A stretch of 64,000 bases of DNA. Origin: Martinezella lusitana (GTDB taxonomy: Bacteria; Pseudomonadota; Alphaproteobacteria; Rhizobiales; Rhizobiaceae). Made by a program: the position numbers and the translations under genes. Numbering within the stretch: position 1 is the first letter of the stretch; each line of letters begins with the position of its first letter. Positions 42,981 to 52,089 of this stretch are shown here, in pieces. Under the pieces are notes generated by a model. It saw nothing but the letters and a program-made list of their open reading frames with translations, was not told the origin of the DNA and did no database searches. The DNA lies in NCBI RefSeq assembly GCF_900094565.1, contig NZ_FMAF01000016.1, positions 62,001 through 126,000 on the forward strand, in the 5' to 3' direction.

Positions 42981-44465
42981 TCAGGCAAGGCGTAGTTTCG
43001 GCAGCACTTTGCCGAGGATGGTTTGAACCTCCGTTTCGGGGCCGGCCGGTCGTTTCATCAACGTCCACAGCAGTAAGGTCGAACCGCAATAGAGCAGGCC
43101 GCCAAGCAGGATCAGTATTGCGAGGTGCGTGACGAGCACGACCTTGTCGTCCGTGGGCGCCAGGTGGCTCGAGGCGAGCGAGACACCGGCGGCCATCACC
43201 GCGACGCTTGCGAGCGCCCGAAGGTTCACCGACAATTGCTTCAGTACGGTAACGCCGGTGAAGCGCCGCACGAGCATCATGTTGACAACGGTGCTGAACA
43301 GGCCGGTGAACACGCGGCCCAGGATGACCCCCGGAAGGCCGTAGAGCATCAGACCGGCGATCATGATCGGCACCCGCAGGCAGAACATCTGGGTATCGCG
43401 AACGAAGAGCACCCGCGTCTCGCCCTTCGCCATGCCGAGCGGCTGCACCAGCGAGCCCAGCGTCTGCAGCGCAAAGACTGAGGCAAGTGACTGGATGATG
43501 AAGATGACCGGCGTCCACTTGTCGCCCAGCGCAAGCCTGACCAGTGGCTCGGCGGTCACCGCAACGCCGATGCCGGCGGGAAGCGCAATGGCGGCGACGA
43601 GCGCCTGCACACGCTGATAGGCGGCGGCGAGTCTGGCCGGATCGTTGTGAATGCCGGCAAAGGCCGGATATATTGTTTGCGTGAGGGGCGCGGCCGCTTC
43701 CCGCGTCGGCATCATGGCGAGGTTGCTTCCTACCGAATAAAAGCCGAGCTGGACCCCGCCGAGCATCTTGCCGACCAACAGATAATCGAAGCGCCAGTTG
43801 AGTGTACTGACGATCTGGCCGGCGGTGAGCCAGGCGGAAAAGGAGAAGAACTCCCGCATATGCTGAAAGGTGATCCTGGGCCGGAACGGCAGCACGAGAT
43901 AGGAGACGATGACATTCGTTGCCTGGCTTATGAGGGTACCGACGACCAGCGCCCAATAGCTTTGATAGATGACCGCTATTGCCACCGAGGCGACGAAGCC
44001 GGCGAACTTCTGTGAAACGGCAAGCACGAATTCCTGCCAGAAAATCAGATCGCGCTGGAGCATGATACGGCGCGGATTGGTGAGACCACCCATCAGCATG
44101 CTGACGCCAAGTGCCAGCATTACGCCTGTCAGTCTGGGCTCGTCGAACAGGACGGCGGTAGGATAGGCAAAGATCGCGAACAGGATGCAGATTGCCAGCC
44201 CACGTGCGGCATTGAGGGTCCAGGCAGCGCTGAAATGGGATTCTTCCGGCGCCGCATGACGGATTAACGCCTCAGAGAGCGAGAGCTCGGTAACTGTCGT
44301 GACGATCAACAGTATCGTCATGCCCAGAGCGACCACGCCGAAATCGGAGGGTGCGAGATAGCGTGCCAGAACGAACGTGCTGAGGGTGGCAAGCCCGTTC
44401 ACGATCGTCCGAGACAGGCTTAACCACATGCTTCCCTTGACGAGCCGTCCGGTGATGTTGGCCAT
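42981..44465 (-). CDS. Polysaccharide flippase (Wzx/PST family)
   Basis: A 494-residue membrane protein with about 12-14 helices, starting MANITGRLVKGSMWLSLSRTIVNG, the usual opening of lipopolysaccharide/exopolysaccharide PST flippases, followed by LARYLAPSDFGVVALGM. No catalytic motif is expected. It would flip lipid-linked oligosaccharide to the periplasm. It is paired with a pyruvyltransferase gene downstream. The hydrophilic C-terminal 30 residues are cytoplasmic. It stands without polymerase or glycosyltransferase neighbours. Confidence 0.88.
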   Translation of the reverse strand: MANITGRLVKGSMWLSLSRTIVNGLATLSTFVLARYLAPSDFGVVALGMTILLIVTTVTELSLSEALIRHAAPEESHFSAAWTLNAARGLAICILFAIFAYPTAVLFDEPRLTGVMLALGVSMLMGGLTNPRRIMLQRDLIFWQEFVLAVSQKFAGFVASVAIAVIYQSYWALVVGTLISQATNVIVSYLVLPFRPRITFQHMREFFSFSAWLTAGQIVSTLNWRFDYLLVGKMLGGVQLGFYSVGSNLAMMPTREAAAPLTQTIYPAFAGIHNDPARLAAAYQRVQALVAAIALPAGIGVAVTAEPLVRLALGDKWTPVIFIIQSLASVFALQTLGSLVQPLGMAKGETRVLFVRDTQMFCLRVPIMIAGLMLYGLPGVILGRVFTGLFSTVVNMMLVRRFTGVTVLKQLSVNLRALASVAVMAAGVSLASSHLAPTDDKVVLVTHLAILILLGGLLYCGSTLLLWTLMKRPAGPETEVQTILGKVLPKLRLA

Positions 44466-44851
44466 ACGATGTTAAAGTTCCCACTGTGCGATGATGCGAC
44501 CACACCGTTACCCGCGCGGATATTCGTTGCCGTACCAACCCCTTACGGGCTGGAACAGCTGGGCAGAATTACATGTCGCTGTGAAAGGGCGACCAAAGGG
44601 CAACCCCGGCGTCTAAGCAGGAACTAGTTCGAAGAATCCGTATGTCAACATTTCAGGTTCATTTTCGCATCATTTTTAATTCATTTTCGCATCATCTTCA
44701 GATCGCGTGTCCATGTCGCCTGGCGGGACGGTGCCTGCGTATCGCCCATGCACTCGTCGACGAGGTGGCGCAGCGTCTCGACACCCCCGAAGCACGGGAT
44801 GATCTGCCAGCCAGCCGCCGCCTTGGCTGCCAAGCGGCACGTAGCCGACCG
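44466..44851. other. Gene-free region containing a short direct repeat
   Basis: 386 bases without a supported gene. The flippase promoter should lie at its left end. It contains the repeated 16-mer TTCATTTTCGCATCAT described separately. Frames after 44696 have coding-like GC but no recognisable family. Confidence 0.45.
44658..44695 (+). repeat. Direct repeat of a 16-mer, period 22
   Basis: TTCATTTTCGCATCAT occurs at 44658-44673 and again at 44680-44695, identical in all 16 positions with a 22-base period, that is about two helical turns. This spacing would put two protein sites on one face of the DNA. Only two copies were seen. Confidence 0.55.
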
Positions 44852-45652
44852 CTATTGTGCCAGCATATCGGCGAGCGCATTCCGCATGGATGTACTCGAG
44901 ATACCGAAAAGACCGCCATAGGGGAGATCAAGATCCAGGATGACAAACATGACGCTCGCGACTGAAACGATGGCGACAGCGACAATCGAGCCTGCGAGCA
45001 GATTTTTCGGAGCTTGAAGGCCGAAGCTTAGAAATACGAGCATAAGCCAGAAGATCAGGACTCCCAGAAAGGGCGCGGACAGTGAGCCATGCGCGTCTTC
45101 TATGACCGTCCATCGCCCCATCATGAGATTGGTGAAGACCTGATGGCAACGTGTGACGAGCGCCTGATGGAACGGATCGGCGGGCTGCTGGTGGGCAATG
45201 CCGAGCCCTATGGTGTTCAGAATTACCCCCAGAGCCGGCGCTTCGCCGACCAACGGCAGTTTTGATATGTCAGGATACGCCACCCCTGGTGGCTGTGGCT
45301 CTTCGGGCCATGTGCTGGCAATGACGGCGGCGGTGTAGCTGTGCAGAAGTTGTCTTTCGTTGTCCAATGCGGAGCCGTAATTTCTCAGACAAAGGTCCAT
45401 TTCCGCGAGGCCGGCAGCGTAGTGGTTGCGATCGTGGGAAGCCGTTGTGTATGCATTGAGCTCTGACGCCAGCAGCAGGCTCATCACGAGCGCGGCAAAG
45501 GTCACGAGCAAAGCTGTTACAACTCGAAGAAAGTCTATTGTCTCGTTGCCGCGGTGCGGAGCAGGCAATCTGTCGCGCAATACCGAACCAGCCGTGGCGC
45601 TAATCATGAGGAGAATAAATAAAGCCAGCGTCCAGACTGCTTCGCGTTGCAT
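44852..45652 (-). CDS. DUF4239 (bestrophin-like) membrane protein
   Basis: The ATG at 45652 follows CTGGAGCAGTATTTT; a longer frame is likely non-coding. The 266-residue protein has two N-terminal membrane helices (AVWTLALFILLMISATAGSVL and VTALLVTFAALVMSLLLASEL) and two C-terminal ones (APFLGVLIFWLMLVFLSFGL and LAGSIVAVAIVSVASVMFVIL) around a soluble helical middle section. This matches the DUF4239 family, common and uncharacterised in rhizobia, sometimes labelled bestrophin-like. Function unknown; ion channel activity would be a guess. Confidence 0.75.
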   Translation of the reverse strand: MQREAVWTLALFILLMISATAGSVLRDRLPAPHRGNETIDFLRVVTALLVTFAALVMSLLLASELNAYTTASHDRNHYAAGLAEMDLCLRNYGSALDNERQLLHSYTAAVIASTWPEEPQPPGVAYPDISKLPLVGEAPALGVILNTIGLGIAHQQPADPFHQALVTRCHQVFTNLMMGRWTVIEDAHGSLSAPFLGVLIFWLMLVFLSFGLQAPKNLLAGSIVAVAIVSVASVMFVILDLDLPYGGLFGISSTSMRNALADMLAQ

Positions 45653-45903
45653 AAAATACTGCTCCAGCTGTGTCTGGCCATAGATTATGACATGTATTTC
45701 GGCAGAGCGGGAGCACAAAAGCTTGGTGATTTTTCCGCTTCGTCGCGTGACGCTATTGTAATAGCCGGCGGCCTGTTGCACCGATTGGCTCTACGCTGCA
45801 ACATGCGCAGCCCTGGAGACCCGACTACAGGGCTTCGAAGAGATTTATTCGTAAAGCGACCTGTCGGTGCTCGTATCTCATCGTTGTTGGAACAACGGCG
45901 CCC

Positions 45904-47628
45904 TCAATAGGCGGCAATCACGTTCGTCCCGAAATCCGGCTCGACGCCGAGGATCGGCGCCGCACGGCTGATGATGTCGTGAACCATCGGCGCGGCCGTT
46001 TCGGCGGCGAGGTTCAGGTTGTGTAACCCCGTCAACGGTTGGTCGATGAAGGCTAGCACCACATATTTCGGGTTTGCCATGGGAAAGGCGGCGAGGAAGG
46101 AATTGAAGCTGAGCTTATGCGAATAGACGCCGTGGATCACCTTGTTTGCGGTGCCTGTCTTTCCGCCGACATGATAGCCGGGGACGTCAGCAGACCTACC
46201 GGTGCCCTGCTCGCCGTTCAGCCTGAACAGATATCTGATCGTGTCGCTGGTGCTCTTCTTGACGATCGTCGTTTCGGTCTTTTCCGCCTCTTCCTGCGTG
46301 CGCGGAAGGAAGGTAGGCTCGATCAGCTTGCCGCCGTCAATGAGGGCTGCGCCGGCGACGGCGGTCTGCATCGGCGTGGTGGCGACGCCATGACCGAACG
46401 CTATGGTTATGGAGTTGAGCTTCTTCCAAACTCTTGGCTGACTCGGCGCTTTCACCTCGGGCAGTTCCGTCTGCATCTTTGACAACAGTCCGAAGCGGGT
46501 CAGATAGGCCTTCTGGTCGCTCATGCCCACCTTGTCCATCATCTTGGCGGTGCCGATGTTGGAGGAATAGCGGAAGATTTCCGGGATCGAAAGAACACGC
46601 CGCGGCACGTCGCGGTCATCATGGATGGTGAAGCCGCCGTAATGCAGGGGAGCGCTGGCGTCGAAGGTGTCCGTCAGCTTGACCGTACCGGTATCGAGGG
46701 CCAACGCGATCGAGAAGGTCTTAAACACCGAGCCCATCTCGTCGGTGCCGTTCGACATTCGGTTCAGCCAACCCTTGTCGCCGTCGGCCTGCGGATCGTT
46801 CGGATCGAAATCGGGGGCCGAGGCCATGGCCAGCACTTCGCCGGTGTGGATGTCGAGAATGACGGCGCCGGCCGCCTGACTCTGGTAGCGGCCGATCGCA
46901 TCCGACACCACGTCGTGGACGATGTTCTGAACGCGCAGGTCCACCGAAAGTCGCACAGGCTGCAGCGAGTCTTGACTCGTCAAGCCGGTGGAATCGAGAT
47001 CCGAGAGGCCCTGAGTGTCGAGATATTTCTCCATTCCGGCAACGCCATGATTGTCGATATCGACATAGCCGAGGATGTGGGCCGCGGTGCGGCCGCCTGG
47101 ATAGAAACGTTTGATTTCCGGTCGAAAACCGATCGCCGGAATGCCGAGCGCCAAAATCTCGCTCTGCTGCTTCGGCGTCAATTGGCGGCGCAGCCAAGCG
47201 AAGTGCGAGCGACGGTCGGCGAGCTTTTTATAGAGGGATTTGCGGTCGATATCGGGAAAGACCTCGGCTATTTTCTCCACCGCCTCGTCCGGATCGACAA
47301 CACGGTTCGGCTCGGCAAACATCGACACGGTACGGATGTCAGTCGCGAGCAACTCGCCGTTTCGATCGACGATATCGGGACGTGCGGCTGTCACATGTTC
47401 CGCCGGGATCGATGACGTGTCGTCCCTTGGCCCCATGCCGAAATTGATAAGTCTGGCGAAGATCACGACGTAGATCATGATCAGCCCGCCGCTGAGCATC
47501 ACGATGCGGGTTTTCGCAAGCTTGGCATGACCTTTGGTTTGCACGGAAGGGCGCCCGCGCGATTCGGGGCCGAAGGTGAGCCTGACGAGGCGGCCGCTGT
47601 TTGCGCTTAAAGCATGGATGATCGACAT
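45904..47628 (-). CDS. FtsI/PBP3-like peptidoglycan transpeptidase paralogue (class B PBP)
   Basis: A 574-residue class B penicillin-binding protein: cytoplasmic tail, membrane helix at about 40-60, dimerisation/pedestal region beginning ARPDIVDRNGELLATDI, then the transpeptidase domain with Ser300 in SVFK, Ser355-Ser-Asn in YSSNIG and Lys490 in GGKTGTA. All catalytic boxes are intact. It crosslinks peptidoglycan at the septum or in a condition-specific way and would be a beta-lactam target. It is not in a dcw cluster, so it is probably a second copy beside the essential ftsI. It stands alone. Confidence 0.9.
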   Translation of the reverse strand: MSIIHALSANSGRLVRLTFGPESRGRPSVQTKGHAKLAKTRIVMLSGGLIMIYVVIFARLINFGMGPRDDTSSIPAEHVTAARPDIVDRNGELLATDIRTVSMFAEPNRVVDPDEAVEKIAEVFPDIDRKSLYKKLADRRSHFAWLRRQLTPKQQSEILALGIPAIGFRPEIKRFYPGGRTAAHILGYVDIDNHGVAGMEKYLDTQGLSDLDSTGLTSQDSLQPVRLSVDLRVQNIVHDVVSDAIGRYQSQAAGAVILDIHTGEVLAMASAPDFDPNDPQADGDKGWLNRMSNGTDEMGSVFKTFSIALALDTGTVKLTDTFDASAPLHYGGFTIHDDRDVPRRVLSIPEIFRYSSNIGTAKMMDKVGMSDQKAYLTRFGLLSKMQTELPEVKAPSQPRVWKKLNSITIAFGHGVATTPMQTAVAGAALIDGGKLIEPTFLPRTQEEAEKTETTIVKKSTSDTIRYLFRLNGEQGTGRSADVPGYHVGGKTGTANKVIHGVYSHKLSFNSFLAAFPMANPKYVVLAFIDQPLTGLHNLNLAAETAAPMVHDIISRAAPILGVEPDFGTNVIAAY

Positions 47629-47944
47629 TGCTGATTTATTCGCGAGAACTGGAAAAGCGGATGCGCCTTTCGATCAGAAATTTATAGCGTCAAGATGGTT
47701 AACAAGAATCTAATCTTTGATTGTCCGTTTGCCGCCCACACCCATCGTGTCCGCGCTCCGGACCACTGGAAAGCCGTGACCGCCACGCTTGTGGCAGTCG
47801 GAATCTCGGTAGCCGTCAAGACTGCGGCTCGATCTATCACTTCAAACGCAGCGCGACATTGCCTCGGTTATCACCGCCTTTTCCACGGGCATGTCCACGC
47901 TTTTGATTTCAGTTGTTTCTCCAGGCATGCACGGGAGAGCGCCA
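47629..47944. other. Intergenic region, no gene seen
   Basis: 316 bases between the PBP gene start and the FUSC gene stop. Nothing is recognised apart from an AT-richer stretch at 47680-47720 that may hold the PBP promoter. Confidence 0.4.
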
Positions 47945-48466
47945 TCACGGCTTTTCCGGCAAATCGGCAGGATCAGGCCCCGCTCTGCCAAACATGCCCC
48001 TAATCACTGCTTCCGAGACGGCATGCAACGCCGCACCGACCAAGCCGCCGAGAAAAACCTCGGTACCGCGATAAAGGCCGACCATGTAGAGAGGCATGCC
48101 CGGATCTACCGTCAGGAACACGATCGGCCCTGTCCACATGCAGACCCTAACTGCGGGATAGCGGCGCGCGACGATGGCGCAGAGCCCGACGGCAAGCGCG
48201 ATCTGGATTGCCACATCGGCGCCAAGCGGAGCGGTGAGGCTGCCGACGGCCACGGCGACGACGATGCCGATCACCGTGCCGATCAGCCGCCAGGCCATGG
48301 CGCTGCGCGTTTCGGTCAGCTTCTCCTGCGAGACGATGATCCCCGACATCGCCGCCCATACCGGATGCGGCAGGCCGATAGCGGATGCCAGCATGTAGGA
48401 GAATGTCGCTGCAGCCGAGCAGCGCAATACGAAGGCCACATGCCTGGCGAGCTCCAGTCCGGTCAC
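47945..48466 (-). CDS. FUSC/aromatic acid exporter-like small membrane protein
   Basis: A 173-residue protein with a GTG start at 48466 after GGAGAGCGGCGC. It has about five hydrophobic segments, with LRCSAAATFSYMLASAIGLPHPVWAAMSGIIV and AMAWRLIGTVIGIVVAVAVG typical of the FUSC (fusaric acid resistance/AaeB) membrane half. It lacks the soluble domain of the full-length 650-residue exporters and corresponds to the short stand-alone form. It follows poxB by 14 bases, so the two are co-transcribed. Substrate unknown. Confidence 0.8.
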   Translation of the reverse strand: MTGLELARHVAFVLRCSAAATFSYMLASAIGLPHPVWAAMSGIIVSQEKLTETRSAMAWRLIGTVIGIVVAVAVGSLTAPLGADVAIQIALAVGLCAIVARRYPAVRVCMWTGPIVFLTVDPGMPLYMVGLYRGTEVFLGGLVGAALHAVSEAVIRGMFGRAGPDPADLPEKP

Positions 48467-48480
48467 GCGCCGCTCTCCTG

Positions 48481-50205
48481 TCAGAGCCTGAGATTGGTTT
48501 TGGCGAGTTCCACGACCTCGTCGCCCCGACCATTGATGATCGCTTTCAGCATGTAGAGGCTGAAGCCCTTGGCCTGTTCGAGCTTGATCTTTGGCGGCAT
48601 GACCAGTTCCTGCTTTGCCGTGACGACATCCACGAGCACCGGGCCGCGATGCGCCAATGCCTCGCGCAGCGCGCCCTCGAGATTACCGGAATCCTCGACC
48701 CGGTACGCCTTGACGCCCATCGCCTGGGCCATGGCGGCAAAGTTCGGGTTCTTCAGGTCGGTCCCGGTGTCGAGGAAGCCGCCGGCCTTCATTTCCATGG
48801 CAACGAAGCCCAGCGAGCCGTTGTTGAAGACGACTATCTTCACCGGCAGTTCGAGCTGGGAAAGGGTGATGAAGTCGCCCATCATCATCGTGAAGCCGCC
48901 ATCGCCGGAGAGCGACACGACCTGCCGGTCGGGCGCGGCTGCCTGAGCACCAATGGCCTGCAGCATGGCATTGGCCATCGAGCCGTGGTTGAACGAGCCG
49001 AGCAGGCGACGCTTGCCGTTCATCGTCAGATAGCGGGCCGCCCATACGGTCGGCGTGCCGACATCGGCGGTGAAGATCGCGTCCTCAGACGCGATTTTGC
49101 TTATCAGCCGCGCCAGATACTGGGGGTGGATGGGATTGCCCTTCGCCGACGGCACGGCGAGATCGTCGAGTCCCTTTCGGGCCTCGGCATAATGCTTGCG
49201 GGCGGCATCGAGGAAGGCATGGTTCGGTCGATCCTTAAGGTGCGGAAGTAGCGCTGCGATTGTCTCGGACACATCGCCAACGATGCCTTGGGTCAGTTGC
49301 GTCCGTTTGCCGAGTGCGCCTGGGTTGCGGTCGATCTGAACGATCCTGGCATCCTTGGGATAGAAGGGACGGTAGGGGAAATCAGTTCCCAGCATCAAGA
49401 GCGTGTCGCAGTTCAACATGGCATGATAGCCCGACGAAAAGCCGATCAGTCCGGTCATGCCGACGTCATAGGGATTGTCCCATTCGACATGTTCCTTGCC
49501 GCGCAGGGCATGAACGACCGGCGCGCCGAGCTTTTCAGCCAGCGCCACCACAGCATCATGGGCACCGGCGCAGCCGCTGCCGGCCAGGATCGTTATGGCG
49601 TCCGATCCGTTGAGCAGCGTCGAGAGCCGGCTGATCTCTGCGTCCGAAGGGAGAATGCGCGGCGGCTGCAGTTGCGCCCAGCCTGTTTTCGCGCCCGCTG
49701 GTGCGTCGGCGAGCGCCACGTCGCCTGGAATGACGAGCACGGCCACGCCATTGCGACCGATTGCCGTGTTGAGCGCCCTGTGCAGGATCTCCGGCATCTG
49801 GGCGGGATTGGATACCAGTTCGCAGAAATCGCTGCATTCGCGGAACAGCTCCTGCGGATGGGTTTCCTGGAAATAGCCCAGGCCGATTTCCGAGGACGGG
49901 ATATGAGCGGCGATCGCCAGGACGGGCACGTGGTTGCGCTGGCAGTCGTAGAGCCCGTTGATCAGATGCAGGTTCCCCGGTCCGCAACTCCCTGCGCAGA
50001 CAGCAAGCTTGCCGGTGACGGCAGCTTCCGCGCCGGCCGCAAAAGCGGCGGTCTCCTCATGGCGCACATGCATCCAATCGATCCGGCCGAGACGCCGCAG
50101 GCTGTCGTTGAGGCCGTTCAGGCTGTCGCCCGTCACTCCCCATATGCGCTCGACGCCGGCTTCCGCCAAGGTTTCAGCCAACAGATCGGCAAGGGTCTGC
50201 GTCAT
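48481..50205 (-). CDS. poxB: Pyruvate dehydrogenase (quinone) / pyruvate oxidase
   Basis: A 574-residue ThDP- and FAD-type enzyme, the length of E. coli PoxB. The catalytic Glu lies in VRHEETAAFAAGAEA, the first domain continues with CAGSCGPGNLHLINGLYD, and the ThDP motif is LSGDGGFTMMMGDF ending VVFNNGSLGFV. The C-terminal 30 residues are amphipathic (LYMLKAIINGRGDEVVELAK), as in the membrane-binding tail of PoxB. It oxidises pyruvate to acetate and CO2 and passes electrons to ubiquinone, usually in stationary phase. The FUSC gene is in the same operon, perhaps exporting an organic acid. Confidence 0.9.
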   Translation of the reverse strand: MTQTLADLLAETLAEAGVERIWGVTGDSLNGLNDSLRRLGRIDWMHVRHEETAAFAAGAEAAVTGKLAVCAGSCGPGNLHLINGLYDCQRNHVPVLAIAAHIPSSEIGLGYFQETHPQELFRECSDFCELVSNPAQMPEILHRALNTAIGRNGVAVLVIPGDVALADAPAGAKTGWAQLQPPRILPSDAEISRLSTLLNGSDAITILAGSGCAGAHDAVVALAEKLGAPVVHALRGKEHVEWDNPYDVGMTGLIGFSSGYHAMLNCDTLLMLGTDFPYRPFYPKDARIVQIDRNPGALGKRTQLTQGIVGDVSETIAALLPHLKDRPNHAFLDAARKHYAEARKGLDDLAVPSAKGNPIHPQYLARLISKIASEDAIFTADVGTPTVWAARYLTMNGKRRLLGSFNHGSMANAMLQAIGAQAAAPDRQVVSLSGDGGFTMMMGDFITLSQLELPVKIVVFNNGSLGFVAMEMKAGGFLDTGTDLKNPNFAAMAQAMGVKAYRVEDSGNLEGALREALAHRGPVLVDVVTAKQELVMPPKIKLEQAKGFSLYMLKAIINGRGDEVVELAKTNLRL

Positions 50206-50632
50206 GGAGTTGCTCCTTCGGTCGTGAGACGGGGCGCAGATGGCTTGTGGGCGCTATCTCGCCGGGTGAATCTCCCTTTGAGAATAGCGCGGATCCACGT
50301 CGGAGAAACGGGGCGATGTGGCATTTTTCTTCGAGGCTTCCGCGACCGGGTTGGTCACGATGGCGCAGCTGCCCCAGAAGCTTGTCCTCATCGAGATAGA
50401 TGCGAGACAACTGCCTGGTGCGCCGAGCAATGTTTGGACCGTCGAACAGATTTTGGCCTAAAAAACGATCATCCCTCATGTAATCCGTGAAACCAATGCA
50501 TTGAATGCATAGGTGCAGTGCGGGATTATCTCTGTTTTAAACCGATTGAAACGCCTATATTCCAATCATCGAAACGACGCCGGGGCCAAACAAGGTTGCT
50601 GACGTCAGAAAGCCTCAGGAAAGGGGATTATC
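50206..50632. other. Intergenic region with the DUF1127 promoter
   Basis: 427 bases without a clear gene. ATGCATTGAATGCAT near 50497-50511 is an inverted repeat, and TATATT around 50555 may be a -10 element for the DUF1127 gene. A plus-strand stretch near 50315-50460 has some coding character but no start or recognised family. Confidence 0.4.
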
Positions 50633-50779
50633 ATGAACGTAGCACGCTCTTTCAACAACTGGCGCAAGTTCCGTCAGACTGTTAACGAACTCGGTCGCAT
50701 GTCCAGCCGCGAACTGCAGGACCTCGGCATCGATCGTGCCGATATCCGCAGCGTTGCCCGCGCATCGATCGCGCGCTAA
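50633..50779 (+). CDS. DUF1127 small protein
   Basis: A 48-residue Arg-rich protein starting MNVARSFNNWRKFRQTVNEL and containing SSRELQDLGIDRADIR, the DUF1127 signature. The ribosome site AGGAAAGGGGAT precedes the ATG. Short DUF1127 proteins are widespread in Rhizobiales and in Agrobacterium have been linked to RNA turnover and phosphate/carbon metabolism. A factor-independent terminator follows 24 bases after the stop, so it is a single-gene transcript. Its specific role here is unknown. Confidence 0.9.
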   Translation: MNVARSFNNWRKFRQTVNELGRMSSRELQDLGIDRADIRSVARASIAR

Positions 50780-50803
50780 CCGCATAGTCTTTACGACTGC
50801 TCG

Positions 50804-50830
50804 ACGCCCGCTGATGACGCGGGCGTTTTT
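50804..50830 (+). terminator. Rho-independent terminator of the DUF1127 gene
   Basis: ACGCCCGC at 50804-50811 pairs with GCGGGCGT at 50819-50826 around a seven-base loop and is followed by TTTT, 24 bases after the stop codon. Confidence 0.85.
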
Positions 50831-50936
50831 GCGTCAGCCGCTCCTGTTCGAGATCGGTTTTCTCCTCCTTCTGTACCGAGTTTTCCGACTTGTGTTTCTT
50901 GCATAGCTGCAGTGCAGCATAAGCTATATGAAATCT

Positions 50937-51081
50937 CGATGATTGGGGTATTGTTAGCTCCATCGAAGTGATGCACCTCCTCCCGCAGAGCTTCGAGTTT
51001 CAGACGGCCCACTCCTCCTCCCAGTCGCTGTTCGGTTCTTTTCGAAAAGCCTGCCGCACCTCCTCCCGCGGCAGGCTTTTT
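50937..51081 (+). ncRNA. alpha-r14 / NfeR1-like trans-acting small RNA
   Basis: Three exact copies of the anti-Shine-Dalgarno 9-mer CCTCCTCCC lie at 50976-50984, 51014-51022 and 51059-51067. The first and third sit in evident hairpin loops (GAAG...CTTC; GCCTGCCGC...GCGGCAGGC), and the third hairpin is also a perfect 9-bp terminator ending in TTTTT. Repeated CCUCCUCCC loops are the hallmark of the rhizobial alpha-r14 family (Smr14C2, NfeR1), which base-pair with ribosome sites of many transporter mRNAs. CTATAT at 50924-50929 is a likely -10 element, giving a start near 50937, which is approximate. Confidence 0.8.
51045..51081 (+). terminator. Terminator hairpin of the small RNA
   Basis: AAAAGCCTGCCGC (51045-51057) pairs with GCGGCAGGCTTTT (51068-51080); the ten-base loop contains the third CCTCCTCCC. 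The flanking A and T runs make it potentially bidirectional. Confidence 0.88.
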
Positions 51082-51330
51082 CGTTTTGGACCATGTTTCC
51101 TTGCCAGAAAGCATTCAAGATAGCCCCGCTGCGAAGGCGCCTAACGGCTGCAATAGATCGGATATGCCGGGCAAACATTCCAAGCCAATTTACCGTCTGC
51201 CATTCCAACCCTTTGTAAGCATGGAACTTTCTGCAAATGGGTTGGCGGTTCGAGCCCCTTCAAACCGCCTGAGGCAAAGTCATATCTGTCGAAATCGCCT
51301 TCAGCGCGCCGCTCGCGAGGCCCTTGGTGA

Positions 51331-51822
51331 TGTGTCGATGCAGCGCTTCGCAGACTTCCGCTTTTCCGTGACGGCTCGGTGCAATGCGCTGTTCTGTTCG
51401 AGGAGAAGAAGAAGCTGGTCGTGCCTGCCGATCACAGGGTGTGCGACAGAGACCTGATCGATCCGAAGGAACGCGCGTTCGAGACCTTGCCGACACTACC
51501 GGATAATCATCGGTTGGGAGCGTGGGCGGCGATCCATTTCCCTGACCACACGCCCTCTGGGAAGCCCATTGCGCGCGAGCCGGTCATGACGGCGATCGGG
51601 GAACGTCTTGCGGTCGTCGAATCACGCGAGGCTGTCGTCATCGTTGGCGAGCACCTTGAGCGCTACTATTCGAATCCCGCCATCAGATATATCGAGATTG
51701 GTGTTGCTCCCGTGGAAACCGCTCTTGTGAGGCGTCGAGTTGATCGCCGGCGCGCAATACAGGATCTCGAAGAGTGCTCACGCGATGTCGCAGCTGGGTT
51801 GGTCGATACCGCAGAGGGTTGA
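51331..51822 (+). pseudogene. Fragment of a LysR-family regulator (effector domain only)
   Basis: The open stretch from about 51331 to the stop at 51822 reads ALRRLPLFRDGSVQCAVLFEE then KKKLVVPADHRV, and later VMTAIGERLAVVESREAVVI with EHLERYYSNPAIRYIEIG, which matches the C-terminal half of a LysR effector-binding domain. There is no helix-turn-helix and no start or ribosome site; an in-frame TGA stands just before it at 51328. It is therefore most likely a decayed, N-terminally deleted gene. The sequence before it to the sRNA shows no matching HTH. Confidence 0.6.
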
Positions 51823-52027
51823 GGGCGCCGCAGTCGGGGCGTGGCGCGCTGACGACTGCGCGGATAGCCTTGCAGCGAAACGGCGCAAAAATCCCGCGGA
51901 TCGGAACAAAGCAGGCATGCTCGGAGAGCAAGCCAAAAGAAAGCGGCGCCATGTCGGGCCGGGTTCTGAAATAGTCGTTGTCTGCACGCCGGAGCGGCTG
52001 GTTCGATTCCACTCAAGCAGTGGGGTT

Positions 52028-52063
52028 GATTTAGCCTGTTCTAATCATGAAGCAGGCTAAATC
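52028..52063. repeat. 11-bp inverted repeat downstream of cspA
   Basis: GATTTAGCCTG at 52028-52038 pairs with CAGGCTAAATC at 52053-52063. It begins 27 bases after the cspA stop in the reading direction of that gene. No T-run follows, so it may protect the 3' end of the mRNA or terminate weakly. Confidence 0.55.
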
Positions 52064-52089
52064 CGCGGCGGGTCCGCTAGCTCATGCGA

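Noticed and set aside
44642..44965. Plus-strand frame with coding-like composition before the DUF4239 gene end
   Set aside because: It overlaps the DUF4239 gene, starts in the direct-repeat region without a ribosome site, and shows no family motif.
51244..51269. GGCGGTT-N12-AACCGCC hairpin containing GGTTCGAGCCCC, similar to the tRNA-like 3' end at 28.1 kb
   Set aside because: It forms its own 7-bp stem with no upstream tRNA body, and the similarity to 28.1 kb (about 17 of 22 bases) is too short to call a duplicated attachment site.
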